Source of the DNA: Stieleria mannarensis
GTDB lineage: Bacteria > Planctomycetota > Planctomycetia > Pirellulales > Pirellulaceae
Direction: 5' to 3'
Assembly: GCF_014154935.1 (NCBI RefSeq)
Contig: NZ_JACEHH010000003.1
Coordinates: 186,001 to 250,000, forward strand
Length of the DNA stretch: 64,000 nucleotides
The notes under the pieces were generated by a model, which saw nothing but the letters and a program-made list of their open reading frames with translations, was not told the DNA's origin and did not search any database. Shown piece by piece: positions 56,253 to 64,000 of the stretch (its first letter is position 1; the number at the start of each line of letters is the position of its first letter). The position numbers and the translations under genes were made by a program.

Positions 56253-56660
56253 CGGACAGCCGTTCTCGCGTGCCACCGCGCGAACCAAGAACCGGTTACT
56301 GCGATTCAAGAGTTCGTTGTAGTCAGTTCTCTCTCATCGGAAGTGAAAAAGGGGACGGGGGTTGATTGAATGTGATCAAGCGGCCGACGACTGGCTTGAC
56401 CATGGGGCCGAGTCCATTCCGCCGCGGTGGATCGCAGGAAAACGCACGTAGCGGGTTAGCCGTTGGCGAATGAGCTGCTTGCCAGAATAACCAAGCCCGC
56501 TCCGGGTTGCGCTTGATCACGTTGTCGAAGCACTCGCATTCTGTCTCGCATCAATATTCGGGTAGGCGGTCGTGGACGACGGGAGGAGTCCCCGCGAGCA
56601 TACAAGCCGTATGGACGCGTCGCCGCGTCCACGACCAGGAAGCGGAGTTGTGGCGGAGTG
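56253..56660. other. Convergent gap containing repeat copy 2
   Basis: About 400 bases between the Rpn gene (plus) and the cupin-like gene (minus), with the AAAGGGGACGGGGG repeat at 56348-56425. A CGTCCACGAC dyad of unclear meaning occurs around 56570-56635. No gene is supported. Confidence 0.6.
56348..56425. repeat. AAAGGGGACGGGGGTTGA repeat, copy 2
   Basis: It starts with the same 18 bases, AAAGGGGACGGGGGTTGA, as 53430 and shares TGATCAAGCGGC and CCGCCGC later. It has the same orientation as copy 1, about 2.9 kb apart, so the two bracket the recombinase remnant and the Rpn gene. Confidence 0.7.
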
Positions 56661-57983
56661 CTAGTTCGTCACGGCGGCACCAGGCGTTTTGGAATGCGCG
56701 TTTTGCGGGAAGTCGAAGGTCAACACGAGCGGTACGGTACCCGTGTTCTCGATTTCCACCCCGCCGCCGGAAAGCGCCGCCTGAGTGATGAATCCGATCT
56801 CGGGATAGATCTCACCAAGAATCATGTCTTGGTGATATCGCACCTCGAGTTTTCCGACACGGCCACTTCCGCCGTTAGTGTGGAACAGCGCGGGACTCTC
56901 GGGACAAAAATTCGTCTTCCCGCCAGGTTCGACGGTGAGTCGCAGAATCGAGCACTTTTGATCGCCCAGGAAATCACCGTAGACGATCCACTTGGCGTCA
57001 ACACCGTCGCCGCTGAATTCTTCGGCGGTGATTGCCGGACGCGAATTCTTCAGGACGAAGTCCGGGTCCTGGTTGGCTTGGAAGTCGAGCTTTTCCACCA
57101 GGTACTCCCAGTCTTCGTGCCGGTCCTTCGGATAATCCTCTTCCCTGCATGCATAGAACGCATCGGCTGCTCCGATACGTCCGTCAAGGGTCAGGTCCTC
57201 GGCCAGGAAGTGTTCATCCATCGTGACATGCAGCTCGTGCGTGCAGAGGTCCGTGGGCGAGTGCAGCACACCGTTCGGCATCACGAAGCCGTTGTCGATG
57301 TGCATCATCGTGTGCGGCGACAAATGCCGAACACCGTTGTACTCGCCTTTTCCGAAACGCTTCATGCAGGCAAGAAACTGCTCCTTCGTCACGAATGAGT
57401 ACAACCCCATTGCCGTCGTGTGATAGTGCGACGCACTGACACCGGGATTGTCGAATGAATTGATGTCATAGACTTCCCATTTCGACCAGTGAAGGTGGTG
57501 CGGGATCGGGTTCAGATTGTCGAACTTCTTTGACACGATCGGCCAAGTCGGATCGCCGAACAGCGATTTCGAAAAGGCCGTCATCTTCTCACCCATGACA
57601 GCATCGGGATTGGCGACGATCAAATCCTGCAGCGAGATGACTTGCCCATTCGGAGTGAGGACGTGTGATTCGCCTTCGCGAAACGGTGCCTTGTTCGTGC
57701 GCGTATCGATGACACCGGTCACGATGGGCACCGTGCAGCACATCCACAGTTCATCAAGCCCCGTCCCGCCCATGTAGTCGGGATAGTACGATTTGGCATC
57801 AAGGCGAAGTCGTTTGCCTGGCGTGCAAAAGGTTCTGCCGGCGTAACGGTGCAGAAGCTGCAACACGCCGCCGTGACTGTTCAGGCAGTCATCCAGGATC
57901 GAAGCCGATTCTCCGCCGGCGCCGTCGATTACATCTTGCTGGGGATACTCGTGCAGTTTTTCCGCGAGAATTGACGAAGCCAT
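56661..57983 (-). CDS. Cupin-like protein, possible sugar-phosphate isomerase relative
   Basis: The 440-residue protein starts at ATG 57983 with GAGGTG eight bases before. No signal peptide is present. It contains two cupin-like stretches: NPIPHHLHWSKWEVYDINSF with paired His, then VRHLSPHTMMHIDNGFVMPN and VLHSPTDLCTHELHVTMDEH, where His/Glu residues could hold a metal. The C-terminal part includes LRLTVEPGGKTNFCPESPAL and GVEIENTGTVPLVLTFDFPQ. The layout recalls class-I mannose-6-phosphate isomerases and related cupins. I cannot fix the substrate; this is a fold-level call only. Confidence 0.5.
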   Translation of the reverse strand: MASSILAEKLHEYPQQDVIDGAGGESASILDDCLNSHGGVLQLLHRYAGRTFCTPGKRLRLDAKSYYPDYMGGTGLDELWMCCTVPIVTGVIDTRTNKAPFREGESHVLTPNGQVISLQDLIVANPDAVMGEKMTAFSKSLFGDPTWPIVSKKFDNLNPIPHHLHWSKWEVYDINSFDNPGVSASHYHTTAMGLYSFVTKEQFLACMKRFGKGEYNGVRHLSPHTMMHIDNGFVMPNGVLHSPTDLCTHELHVTMDEHFLAEDLTLDGRIGAADAFYACREEDYPKDRHEDWEYLVEKLDFQANQDPDFVLKNSRPAITAEEFSGDGVDAKWIVYGDFLGDQKCSILRLTVEPGGKTNFCPESPALFHTNGGSGRVGKLEVRYHQDMILGEIYPEIGFITQAALSGGGVEIENTGTVPLVLTFDFPQNAHSKTPGAAVTN

Positions 57984-58091
57984 GAAAGATGCACCTCAAT
58001 GAGATCGGGATAAGGGTACCGGTTCCAAGGAACGCCCTGGAGTGGTGGCGGGAATTATGACACGCTCCTGGCGCACAGGGGTGTGCCAAAG

Positions 58092-58127
58092 AAAAACACC
58101 TCGAAAACACGGTGGTTTCCGAGGTGT
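58092..58127 (-). terminator. Rho-independent terminator of the tRNA-Ser gene
   Basis: On the minus strand ACACCTCG (58127-58120) pairs perfectly with CGAGGTGT (58103-58096), followed by a run of five T counting the last arm base. The loop is 16 bases. It lies 12 bases past the tRNA 3' end. Confidence 0.85.
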
Positions 58128-58138
58128 CATAACGAAAG

Positions 58139-58221
58139 CGGAGGACACGGGACTCGAACCCGCAACCGGTTGCCCGGCAACTGATTTCGAATCAGTCTGC
58201 TTGCCAATTCGCTTATCCTCC
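58139..58221 (-). tRNA. tRNA-Ser (anticodon CGA)
   Basis: On the minus strand GGAGGAT pairs with GTCCTCC to form the acceptor stem. The anticodon stem ACTGA/TCAGT encloses TTCGAAA, giving anticodon CGA for codon UCG. A long variable arm (TGCCGGGCAACCGGTTG) marks a class-II serine tRNA, and GGGTTCGAGTCCC forms the T arm. The discriminator is G. The 3' CCA is not encoded. A terminator follows directly. Confidence 0.95.
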
Positions 58222-58347
58222 TGAATCGGCCGGCGGCGGTGTTGCGGGCCGCTGCCGGTGTAAATAGAAGTGTAAATCACACTTCGGGTTCAGGGCAAGT
58301 GGCGGTCGACGCGTGAATCTTTCGGACGCCGTCATTGCCACGTTATT

Positions 58348-58674
58348 TTAGTGGGTGTGGTAGACCTTGAACCCGAATTCCTTGAACCATTTTTCCCACT
58401 TGACCGCTTCGGCGTGGGTTTTGACCGGCAGCGTCCGCTCCTTGGGGCAGCGGTACTTGACGTCCATGTGACCGTTGTGCTGTTCCTTTTTGACTTCACA
58501 GCCCAGCTTTTTCAGGGTCGCCGCGATCGTGTCGGCCTTTTTGGCGTCATGAATGTGTTTGGCTTTCCATTCCTTGCACTGGAAATGGACCACTTCGGCA
58601 GCCGATGCGTTGGTCGACGCGGTTACGAGGCTGGCGGCAAATAGGAACAAGGCGAGGGCGAGAAAACGATGCAT
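58348..58674 (-). CDS. Small exported protein of unknown function
   Basis: The 108-residue protein has a clear signal peptide (FLALALFLFAASLVTASTNASA). The mature part of about 80 residues holds two Cys (FQCKEWKAKHIHDAKK and KLGCEVKKEQHNGHMDVKYR with a third Cys following) and ends KWFKEFGFKVYHTH. The pattern of an alpha/beta sandwich with Lys- and His-rich helices is compatible with a small periplasmic binding protein. No family is recognised. It is single, between the tRNA and the divergent lysS. Confidence 0.65.
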   Translation of the reverse strand: MHRFLALALFLFAASLVTASTNASAAEVVHFQCKEWKAKHIHDAKKADTIAATLKKLGCEVKKEQHNGHMDVKYRCPKERTLPVKTHAEAVKWEKWFKEFGFKVYHTH

Positions 58675-58907
58675 GGAGGTCTCGGATTCGATCGTTGGCG
58701 GGAGGGAAACAGGGCCATGTCGCGGCGTCAGGATGACGGCGAAAATGAGTTACGAACCGTCTGATTAGCCGACCGTCGCGATCCAGGTCAAGACAACTCG
58801 CCGGCGCTCGCCTTGTCAAAATCTGCTTTCGACTCGACAATTCGCCCCCAAAGCGTCGGAAATCCGGTTGGTTTCCGCGGCATTTTCCAACCCAATTAGC
58901 AGTCAAG

Positions 58908-60515
58908 ATGAATCAGAACCCAGACGGCGGCAACGGAAATGGAACTCCCGACGACGGTGATCCGACCGATCCGAGAGTGGCGCGCCGGGAAAAACTGCGA
59001 CAAATCGAAGCGCTGGGGATCGATCCCTATGGCTCGCGTTTTGACGACCGCACGCTGATCGGCGATTGCCGCAAACGGGCCGCGGAAATCAAGTTTCAAA
59101 CCAAAGACGGCGAGCTGCTCGATTTGCCCGATGTCGAATCCGACGACGTCGACTATCGCCAGTGGAAATCCGACAACGGCCCCGGCGAAGAGATTGGGCC
59201 GATGGTCCGTGTCGCCGGTCGCATCATGTTGGCCCGGCCGGCTGGCAAGCTGATCTTTCTGAACATCAAAGATTGGACCGGTTCGATCCAGATTTTCATT
59301 GGTAAAAAGCAAGTCGGCGAGGACGATTTCGCACTGGCCAAACTGTTCGATCTGGGGGATCTGATCGCCGCCGAAGGTCGCTTGGGGCGTACCAACACGG
59401 GCGAGCTGACGGTGTTTGCCGAAAAGTTGACATTCCAGACCAAGATGCTCGAGCCGCCGCCGGAAAAGCACGCCGGGTTGACCAACCCCGAACTCAAACA
59501 GCGGATGCGATACGCGGATTTGGCGTTCAATAGCGGCACGATGGAAACGTTCCTGGATCGAACCAGGATCATCAAATCAATTCGTGCGACCCTGGATGCC
59601 GACGGGTTCTGCGAAGTCGAAGGGCCGACGCTGCACACGGTCGCCGGGGGGGCTGCGGCACGTCCTTTTGAAACGCACCACAACGCGCTCGACATGGGGC
59701 TGACCATGCGAATCGCCCTCGAGCTGCACCTGAAACGTTTGATGGTCGGGGGCATGGAACGCGTCTATGAACTCGGTCGCGTTTATCGCAACGAAGGTCT
59801 GAGCCCGCGCCACAATCCTGAATTCACGATGCTGGAGGTCTACCAGGCCTACGGCGACTACTCGTCGATGATGGATTTGACCGAGCGGGTGATCTGTAAC
59901 GCGATCGAAGCGATCGGTGGCGGTTATCAACGTGAATATGGCGGCAAGACGATTGACTTTACGCCGCCGTTTAAGCGCGCCACCTATGCCGAGCTGTTCC
60001 AAGAAGCGACCGGGATCGACGAAAGCGATGACGCGGCGGTGATCGAGTACGCCAAGAAACTGGGGCTGGATCCGGAACACAAACACCCCGATGTGATCCG
60101 CAACGAGATCTTCGAAGAGAAGGTTGAAGACACACTGGAAGGTCCGATCTTTGTGATCGATTACCCGGCCAGCATCTGTCCGCTGACCAAACGGAAGCGA
60201 GACAACCCGGCGATCGCGGAACGATTTGAGTTGTTCATCAATGGGATGGAACTGGCCAACGCCTACACCGAATTGAACGACCCCGATCTGCAACTGAAAC
60301 TGTTTGAAACGCAATTGGAAGGGTTGGACGACGAAGAATCGATGGCCAAGATGGACCACGATTTCATTCGGGCCCTGCGTCACGCGATGCCGCCAGCCGG
60401 CGGGCTGGGGATCGGGATCGATCGCCTGGTGATGATCCTGACCGGCCAGAAATCGATTCGTGACGTGATTCTGTTCCCGGTGTTGCGGCCGACCGAACGG
60501 TCGGAAAACGATTAA
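58908..60515 (+). CDS. lysS: Lysyl-tRNA synthetase, class II
   Basis: The 535-residue enzyme has an N-terminal OB-fold with GRIMLARPAGKLIFLNIKDW and TGSIQIFIGKKQVG, which binds the tRNA anticodon. The class-II catalytic domain has motif 1 (GFCEVEGPTLHTVAGGAAAR), motif 2 (VYELGRVYRNEGLSPRHNPE, with FTMLEVYQAYGDY) and motif 3 (PAGGLGIGIDRLVMILTGQ). It charges tRNA-Lys in the cytoplasm. The first 20 residues (MNQNPDGGNGNGTPDDGDPT) are a polar tail that many relatives lack. A 74-bp palindrome follows the stop codon by 17 bases. Confidence 0.97.
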   Translation: MNQNPDGGNGNGTPDDGDPTDPRVARREKLRQIEALGIDPYGSRFDDRTLIGDCRKRAAEIKFQTKDGELLDLPDVESDDVDYRQWKSDNGPGEEIGPMVRVAGRIMLARPAGKLIFLNIKDWTGSIQIFIGKKQVGEDDFALAKLFDLGDLIAAEGRLGRTNTGELTVFAEKLTFQTKMLEPPPEKHAGLTNPELKQRMRYADLAFNSGTMETFLDRTRIIKSIRATLDADGFCEVEGPTLHTVAGGAAARPFETHHNALDMGLTMRIALELHLKRLMVGGMERVYELGRVYRNEGLSPRHNPEFTMLEVYQAYGDYSSMMDLTERVICNAIEAIGGGYQREYGGKTIDFTPPFKRATYAELFQEATGIDESDDAAVIEYAKKLGLDPEHKHPDVIRNEIFEEKVEDTLEGPIFVIDYPASICPLTKRKRDNPAIAERFELFINGMELANAYTELNDPDLQLKLFETQLEGLDDEESMAKMDHDFIRALRHAMPPAGGLGIGIDRLVMILTGQKSIRDVILFPVLRPTERSEND

Positions 60516-60532
60516 GACGTTCTTTGGGACAG

Positions 60533-60606
60533 TCGCCGTCCTCTCCGAGGTCGGCGCGGGGGCATGGCGTCACTTCTTGGGGCGCCGAGTTCGGAGAACA
60601 CGGCGA
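60533..60606. repeat. 74-bp palindromic element, copy 2, between convergent genes
   Basis: The arms at 60533-60557 and 60582-60606 are identical to the right and left arms of copy 1 (24752-24825) when reverse-complemented, with a 24-base loop of similar but not identical sequence. It lies between lysS and the convergent exported-protein gene. The position after two genes in opposite sense is the same as for copy 1. Confidence 0.85.
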
Positions 60607-60660
60607 CTTTGGGGCGTCGTACGAAGCAATCGGCTAAAGCCTTGACACCAACGGAGTCGG

Positions 60661-61755
60661 TTAGCCGTCGGTGGCTCGTTTGCGGAAGTAGGCTTCGATG
60701 GCGTCGCGGTAGTGTGTGGGCAGATCACGGCTGATCTTTTGCAGGGCCTCTTTCCGCTCGGCCGGTGGCAGATTCCCCCAGCCGTCGTCGTCGCCCAGGT
60801 TCTTCTTCTTCACGTTCCCGTCACCGCTGCCGCCGGCAATTTGGCTGTCTTGCATCGGTGATTCCTGGCCGTTTTGCGGGTCGCCTCCCGAGCCGCTGCC
60901 GCCGCCCTGTTGTTGCTGTTGCTGCTGTTGTTGTTGCTCTTCAAGCTTGTCGATCAGCTTGGTCAGCTTGTCGATGATTTTCTGTTCCTGGTTTTCGACC
61001 TTCTCGTCGCTGCGTCCCAAATCCAGTCGGCGGGTGACGTCGGTCATCAGCCGCGAAATCTCATCAAGCGAATCTTCCTTCAACGGTTTGATGTCGGCGA
61101 CCATCAATTTTGCCAAACGGGAAAACCGCACCGGGCAATCGTCTTCGTTTTCAAGCAACATCCGAAGATCGGCAAGCGCTTCGGATTTCATCAGCAAGGC
61201 GTGATAACAGGCCCCGCGGTAAAACAACGAACTGGCCGGGTCGACCGATTCGGTCACATCGACTTCGGCGATCACCGGCAGCGCCTCGTCGTACAACCGC
61301 GAACGCACCAGCATTCGCCCCAGCCAAGTCCGAACGCTCATCCGGATCGGCTTGGGCAACGATTCGATTTCGGCGTAATCCGCGGCCGACGGATCGATGC
61401 TGGCTGCGGCCGCCAACGGATCCTTGGCGGCGATCTCGGCGAGTCGCTCGACCGCATCGGTCAGACTAGCGACCGCGGTGACAAAAGCGTCCAGCGGGTC
61501 ATCGACACCCTGTTCCAGTTGCTGCCGAAACCGCTCGGACGCCTCAGCACTGGCCGCCGGCGGGGCGCCGTATTCGTCCAACGACCCGCGCAGCACCATC
61601 GACATCTGATCGCCGTCGAGCACCTTCCAGCTCTGCCGACTTTCCAGCGACTGATCGGCCATCGCAGGCGTCACCGACAGGAAGACCGCGAAACAGTAAG
61701 CCGGGACTGAACAGAGAAAACTCCGCCGCTGCTGGAAAGTTCGGTTACGAATCAC
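60661..61755 (-). CDS. Exported protein with poly-Gln tract, unknown function
   Basis: The 364 residues begin with a signal peptide (YCFAVFLSVTPAMADQS). The central part is helical and TPR-like: RTWLGRMLVRSRLYDEALPV and SSLFYRGACYHALLMKSEAL with ADLRMLLEN. A coiled segment (KIIDKLTKLIDKLEEQ) runs into ten Gln, then Gly/Ser-rich sequence and a small C-terminal domain (NLPPAERKEALQKISRDLPT, HYRDAIEAYFRKRATDG), a block I associate with a planctomycete gene set around MoxR and von Willebrand proteins. It starts 25 bases after the stop of the GQQ-repeat gene on the same strand. The function is unknown. Confidence 0.7.
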   Translation of the reverse strand: MIRNRTFQQRRSFLCSVPAYCFAVFLSVTPAMADQSLESRQSWKVLDGDQMSMVLRGSLDEYGAPPAASAEASERFRQQLEQGVDDPLDAFVTAVASLTDAVERLAEIAAKDPLAAAASIDPSAADYAEIESLPKPIRMSVRTWLGRMLVRSRLYDEALPVIAEVDVTESVDPASSLFYRGACYHALLMKSEALADLRMLLENEDDCPVRFSRLAKLMVADIKPLKEDSLDEISRLMTDVTRRLDLGRSDEKVENQEQKIIDKLTKLIDKLEEQQQQQQQQQQGGGSGSGGDPQNGQESPMQDSQIAGGSGDGNVKKKNLGDDDGWGNLPPAERKEALQKISRDLPTHYRDAIEAYFRKRATDG

Positions 61756-61780
61756 AGTGGTCCGCCTGTGTTGGAGTCGC

Positions 61781-63688
61781 TTACTGATTGCGCTGCATCA
61801 CCAAGTCACGCGTTATTTTGTACAGCTTGGCCTGGCGTTCGGACAAGTTCTTTAGCAAAGGAAGCACATCCTGTGCCGATGTCTCATCCGATTGTAGGAG
61901 TTCAGCATAACGTTGTGTCGTCGATTTGATCCTGGTTTCCATGGTTCGGATCAGTTTCAGTTCGGAAATCGCACCCACCAGCGGCTGTTCTCCCGGCTGT
62001 CCGGCTTGTTGGGGCGCCGATTGGCCCTGTTGTTTTTGCTTCTCCAGGTCCCGCTGGGCCTGCTGCAGCGCGGCGATCATTTCTTCGATCGCGGCCAGGA
62101 CATCTTGTTGAATGCCTTGAGTGATGGCATCAATTTGAGTTTTGCTCAATCTCTGGGCAATGCGGTCACTCTCGTCACGGATCTGCGCGACCACCTCTGG
62201 AAAGGCAACACTGGACCCCTCTTCGCGGAGTAACAGCATGGCCCGGTCCGCTTCGACGGTGATCTTTTTCTGGTCGAAGGACAGATCGCCGGCTTTCAGG
62301 TCCGTTTGCCGGCTGCGTTGCGATTTCGGCGTCGCGGCAAGTTCAGCCGTATCGTCGATCAGTTTGGATTGCATCGCAGCCATCTTCTTGAGACGACTTT
62401 CCAGGCGGGCAAGTTCCCTCTGCATCTCTTCCTCGCGAAGCTGACGCAGGATTTGTTCTAATTCGTCGATCGCCTGCCGCAGATTCTCCTCGGCCGCCAG
62501 CTGGTCCTCGATCGCTTCGTCGCGTTCGGACTGCTCCAGATCCTGCTCCGCCTGGCGCATCTTTTCGATCGCCTGCTGCAGTTTCTCTTCCGCCTGCTGC
62601 TGCGGCGTCTTAGGTTGCTGTCCCTGCTGTCCCTGCTGTCCCTGCTGTCCCTGCTGTCCCTGCTGTCCCTGCTGTCCCTGCTGTCCCTGCTGTCCCTGCT
62701 GTCCCTGCTGGCCCTGCTGGCCCTGCTGGCCCTGCTGGCCCTGCTGGCCCTGCTGTCCCTGCTGTCCCTGCTGGCCCTGCTGGCCCTGCTGGCCCTGCTG
62801 GCCCTGCTGGCCCTGCTGGCCCTGCTGGCCCTGCTGGCCCTGCTGGCCCTGCTGTCCCTGCTGGCCCTGCTGGCCAGACTCCCCTTCTTTGGACTCTCCT
62901 TCTTTGGACTCCCCTTCCTTCGACTCCCCTTCTCCCGACTCCCCTTCTCCCGACTCCCCTTCTCCCGACTCCCCTTCTCCCGACTCCCCTTCTCCCGACT
63001 CCCCTTCTCCCGACTCCCCTTCTCCCAACTCCCCTTCTCCCAACTCCCCTTCTCCCAACTCCCCTTCTCCCAACTCCCCGTTCTCTTCGGCGAGTTGTTC
63101 TTTCAACGCTTCGCCGCGATCGCCGATAGACTCCTGCTCTTTTTCGAGCTGATCGAGATCGGCTCCATTTTCGGTTCGCGCGCGGGTGCTACGTTGGGAA
63201 CGTTCGATGCGTTTCAGATCCTTGATCATTTTCGTCAACCGCTCCTTCTCGTCGCGGATTCGGTTGGCGCGATCCTCGCTGGTCAGCAGTTTCAGGATTT
63301 CGGCCAGACCGGCGCTGGCGGAATCCTGGTTGGCGACCGCATCGGAGAATTTTTCATTGCGGAGTGCTTCGCTCGCCTTTCGCAGTTGTTGCAGCACGAA
63401 CTTTTCGCGTGATTGCTTTGCCGCCTGGCGCAACAACGCCGCTCGATCGGGGTTCTCGGCGGCTTCGACATCCGCCAAGCGCAACAGCAGTTCTTCTAGT
63501 TTTTGGTAGCGGTCGGCGACGCCTGCTTGTCGGAGTACCAGATCGGACTCTTGGGCGTCGCTGATTCCGCCAACGGAAACGGAGACAAAGACGAAGCACA
63601 GTGCGGCCAAGCGGACCATCCGCCGCGGAGGCCGGTTTCGGCGATTCGACTCACGCATGGCGGCGTTGTTGCACATTGTGTTTTCCAC
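61781..63688 (-). CDS. Exported coiled-coil protein with GQQ and GEGES repeats
   Basis: Start candidates are GTG 63688, ATG 63676 and ATG 63658; all precede a signal peptide (AALCFVFVSVSVGGISDAQ). About 635 residues follow: an Arg/Glu coiled coil, then about 14 units of a five-residue motif (GEGEL/GEGES/KEGES) at 62876-63081, then 29 units of GQQ at 62615-62875, then a long Glu/Gln/Arg coiled coil (QAEEKLQQAIEKMRQAEQDL) and a C-terminal helical domain. The GQQ tract is a G-x-y triplet without Pro, so a collagen helix is possible but not assured. The gene lies between two related Gln-rich genes in one operon. Confidence 0.8.
   Translation of the reverse strand: MENTMCNNAAMRESNRRNRPPRRMVRLAALCFVFVSVSVGGISDAQESDLVLRQAGVADRYQKLEELLLRLADVEAAENPDRAALLRQAAKQSREKFVLQQLRKASEALRNEKFSDAVANQDSASAGLAEILKLLTSEDRANRIRDEKERLTKMIKDLKRIERSQRSTRARTENGADLDQLEKEQESIGDRGEALKEQLAEENGELGEGELGEGELGEGELGEGESGEGESGEGESGEGESGEGESGEGESGEGESKEGESKEGESKEGESGQQGQQGQQGQQGQQGQQGQQGQQGQQGQQGQQGQQGQQGQQGQQGQQGQQGQQGQQGQQGQQGQQGQQGQQGQQGQQGQQGQQGQQPKTPQQQAEEKLQQAIEKMRQAEQDLEQSERDEAIEDQLAAEENLRQAIDELEQILRQLREEEMQRELARLESRLKKMAAMQSKLIDDTAELAATPKSQRSRQTDLKAGDLSFDQKKITVEADRAMLLLREEGSSVAFPEVVAQIRDESDRIAQRLSKTQIDAITQGIQQDVLAAIEEMIAALQQAQRDLEKQKQQGQSAPQQAGQPGEQPLVGAISELKLIRTMETRIKSTTQRYAELLQSDETSAQDVLPLLKNLSERQAKLYKITRDLVMQRNQ
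62615..62875. repeat. 9-bp tandem repeat encoding 29 GQQ triplets
   Basis: Units CTGCTGTCC and CTGCTGGCC (plus strand) alternate in blocks over 261 bases, 29 units in all; the first differs by one base (TTGCTGTCC). The blocks of each type suggest expansion by slippage or unequal exchange. Confidence 0.95.
62876..63081. repeat. 15-bp tandem repeat encoding GEGES/GEGEL/KEGES units
   Basis: Units such as CCTTCTCCCGACTCC repeat with third-position and sense changes (CCCAACTCC near 63024-63080; TTTGGACTC or TTCGACTCC near 62885-62930). They encode an acidic five-residue repeat next to the GQQ tract. Confidence 0.95.
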
Positions 63689-63699
63689 GTCAGTTGCGG

Positions 63700-64000
63700 C
63701 TATTTGAATAGGTCTTTGACACGGTCTTTGCGCTCCTGCTGGGTGTCTTCCTTGAGTTGTTCTTGGTCCTGGATCAGACCGCGAACCAAGTCCAGCAGTT
63801 CATTGTAGCTTTCCAGGTCAAGCATCTTCTCCAAAACGGCCGTCAGCTCCAATAGCACCTGGTCGGCCGTTTGGATCGCCGCCTCGGTGTGCTCGAGCGC
63901 TGATTGCGGTTGATCGATGGATGTTTCGATGGCACGGATTTGTTGTTGAAGCTGGTCCATGGAGACGTCGACGATCTGTCGTAGCGGGTCGCGGACCCCG
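63700..64000 (-). CDS. C-terminal part of a coiled-coil protein, runs off window
   Basis: The minus frame is open from the window edge to the stop at 63700, so only the last 99 residues are seen. They read through PLRQIVDVSMDQLQQQIRAI, AIQTADQVLLELTAVLEKML and LLDLVRGLIQDQEQLKEDTQ, ending RKDRVKDLFK. The Gln/Leu-rich coiled coil resembles that of the next gene, whose GTG start lies 11 bases after this stop. The three genes form one operon. Function and full length cannot be judged. Confidence 0.7.
   Translation of the reverse strand, partial: GVRDPLRQIVDVSMDQLQQQIRAIETSIDQPQSALEHTEAAIQTADQVLLELTAVLEKMLDLESYNELLDLVRGLIQDQEQLKEDTQQERKDRVKDLFK

Noticed and set aside
62615-62875. Possible CRISPR array
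   Set aside because: The 9-bp units are contiguous and in frame within a gene, with no spacers.
62615-63412. Plus-strand open frame of 265 residues, almost entirely Leu/Ser/Ala repeats
   Set aside because: It is the antisense shadow of the GQQ/GEGES repeat gene; the 9-bp and 15-bp units keep all frames open.

Overview
The window looks like a chromosomal segment of a planctomycete, most likely family Pirellulaceae (Rhodopirellula/Rubripirellula/Stieleria type). The evidence is a moderately high GC content, a pair of secreted sulfatases, three Gfo/Idh/MocA oxidoreductases with twin-arginine signals, a Ser/Thr protein kinase, a GxxExxY protein, an RHS fragment, and several dispersed palindromic repeats. 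Assignments come from reading motifs in the sequence; no database search was possible.

Layout. 1-6.6 kb: 5' part of an Mrp antiporter subunit A gene (minus), a 284-bp element with perfect 15-bp terminal inverted repeats, a DUF4142 protein with a terminator, a secreted jelly-roll protein, a DoxX-like protein, and a GxxExxY gene between 28-bp inverted repeats. 6.6-13 kb: M32 carboxypeptidase, AI-2E-type permease, an unknown exported protein, and a TolC-family protein. 13.3-17.1 kb: a compact minus-strand operon (TerB-like, CoaB, PyrD, Uup-type ABC-F). 17.4-29.4 kb: DUF481 protein, Gfo/Idh oxidoreductase, rsfS-argS, kinase-receiver fusion, ferredoxin, a SNF2 helicase and a small membrane protein. 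29.7-35 kb: sigma factor plus oxidoreductase, then an HD-GYP-like/PAS/GGDEF protein facing a tandem-PilZ protein. 35-40.6 kb: two sulfatases, a metallophosphatase and a ribulokinase-like kinase.

40.9-45.8 kb is the most interesting regulatory locus. A DUF2202 protein, a sensor kinase and a sigma-54 activator form one operon. It diverges from a secreted Cys/His/Met-rich protein, and both directions carry -24/-12 (sigma-54) promoter candidates with exact spacing. This resembles the ZraPSR envelope zinc-stress system in logic but uses different effector proteins. 45.7-52.4 kb: Gfo/Idh, a c-heme Tll0287-like protein, alkaline phosphatase, and a metOD1-hybrid kinase pair. 52.4-56.6 kb is an accessory scar: an RHS tail with a nuclease-like tip, a broken tyrosine recombinase and an Rpn-family nuclease, bracketed by a shared direct repeat. 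56.6-64 kb: a cupin-like protein, tRNA-Ser(CGA), a small exported protein, lysS, and three low-complexity/coiled-coil proteins, one with 29 GQQ repeats.

Genes converge tightly in places: three convergent pairs overlap at their 3' ends. Two convergent pairs are instead separated by copies of the same 74-bp palindromic element with identical arms.
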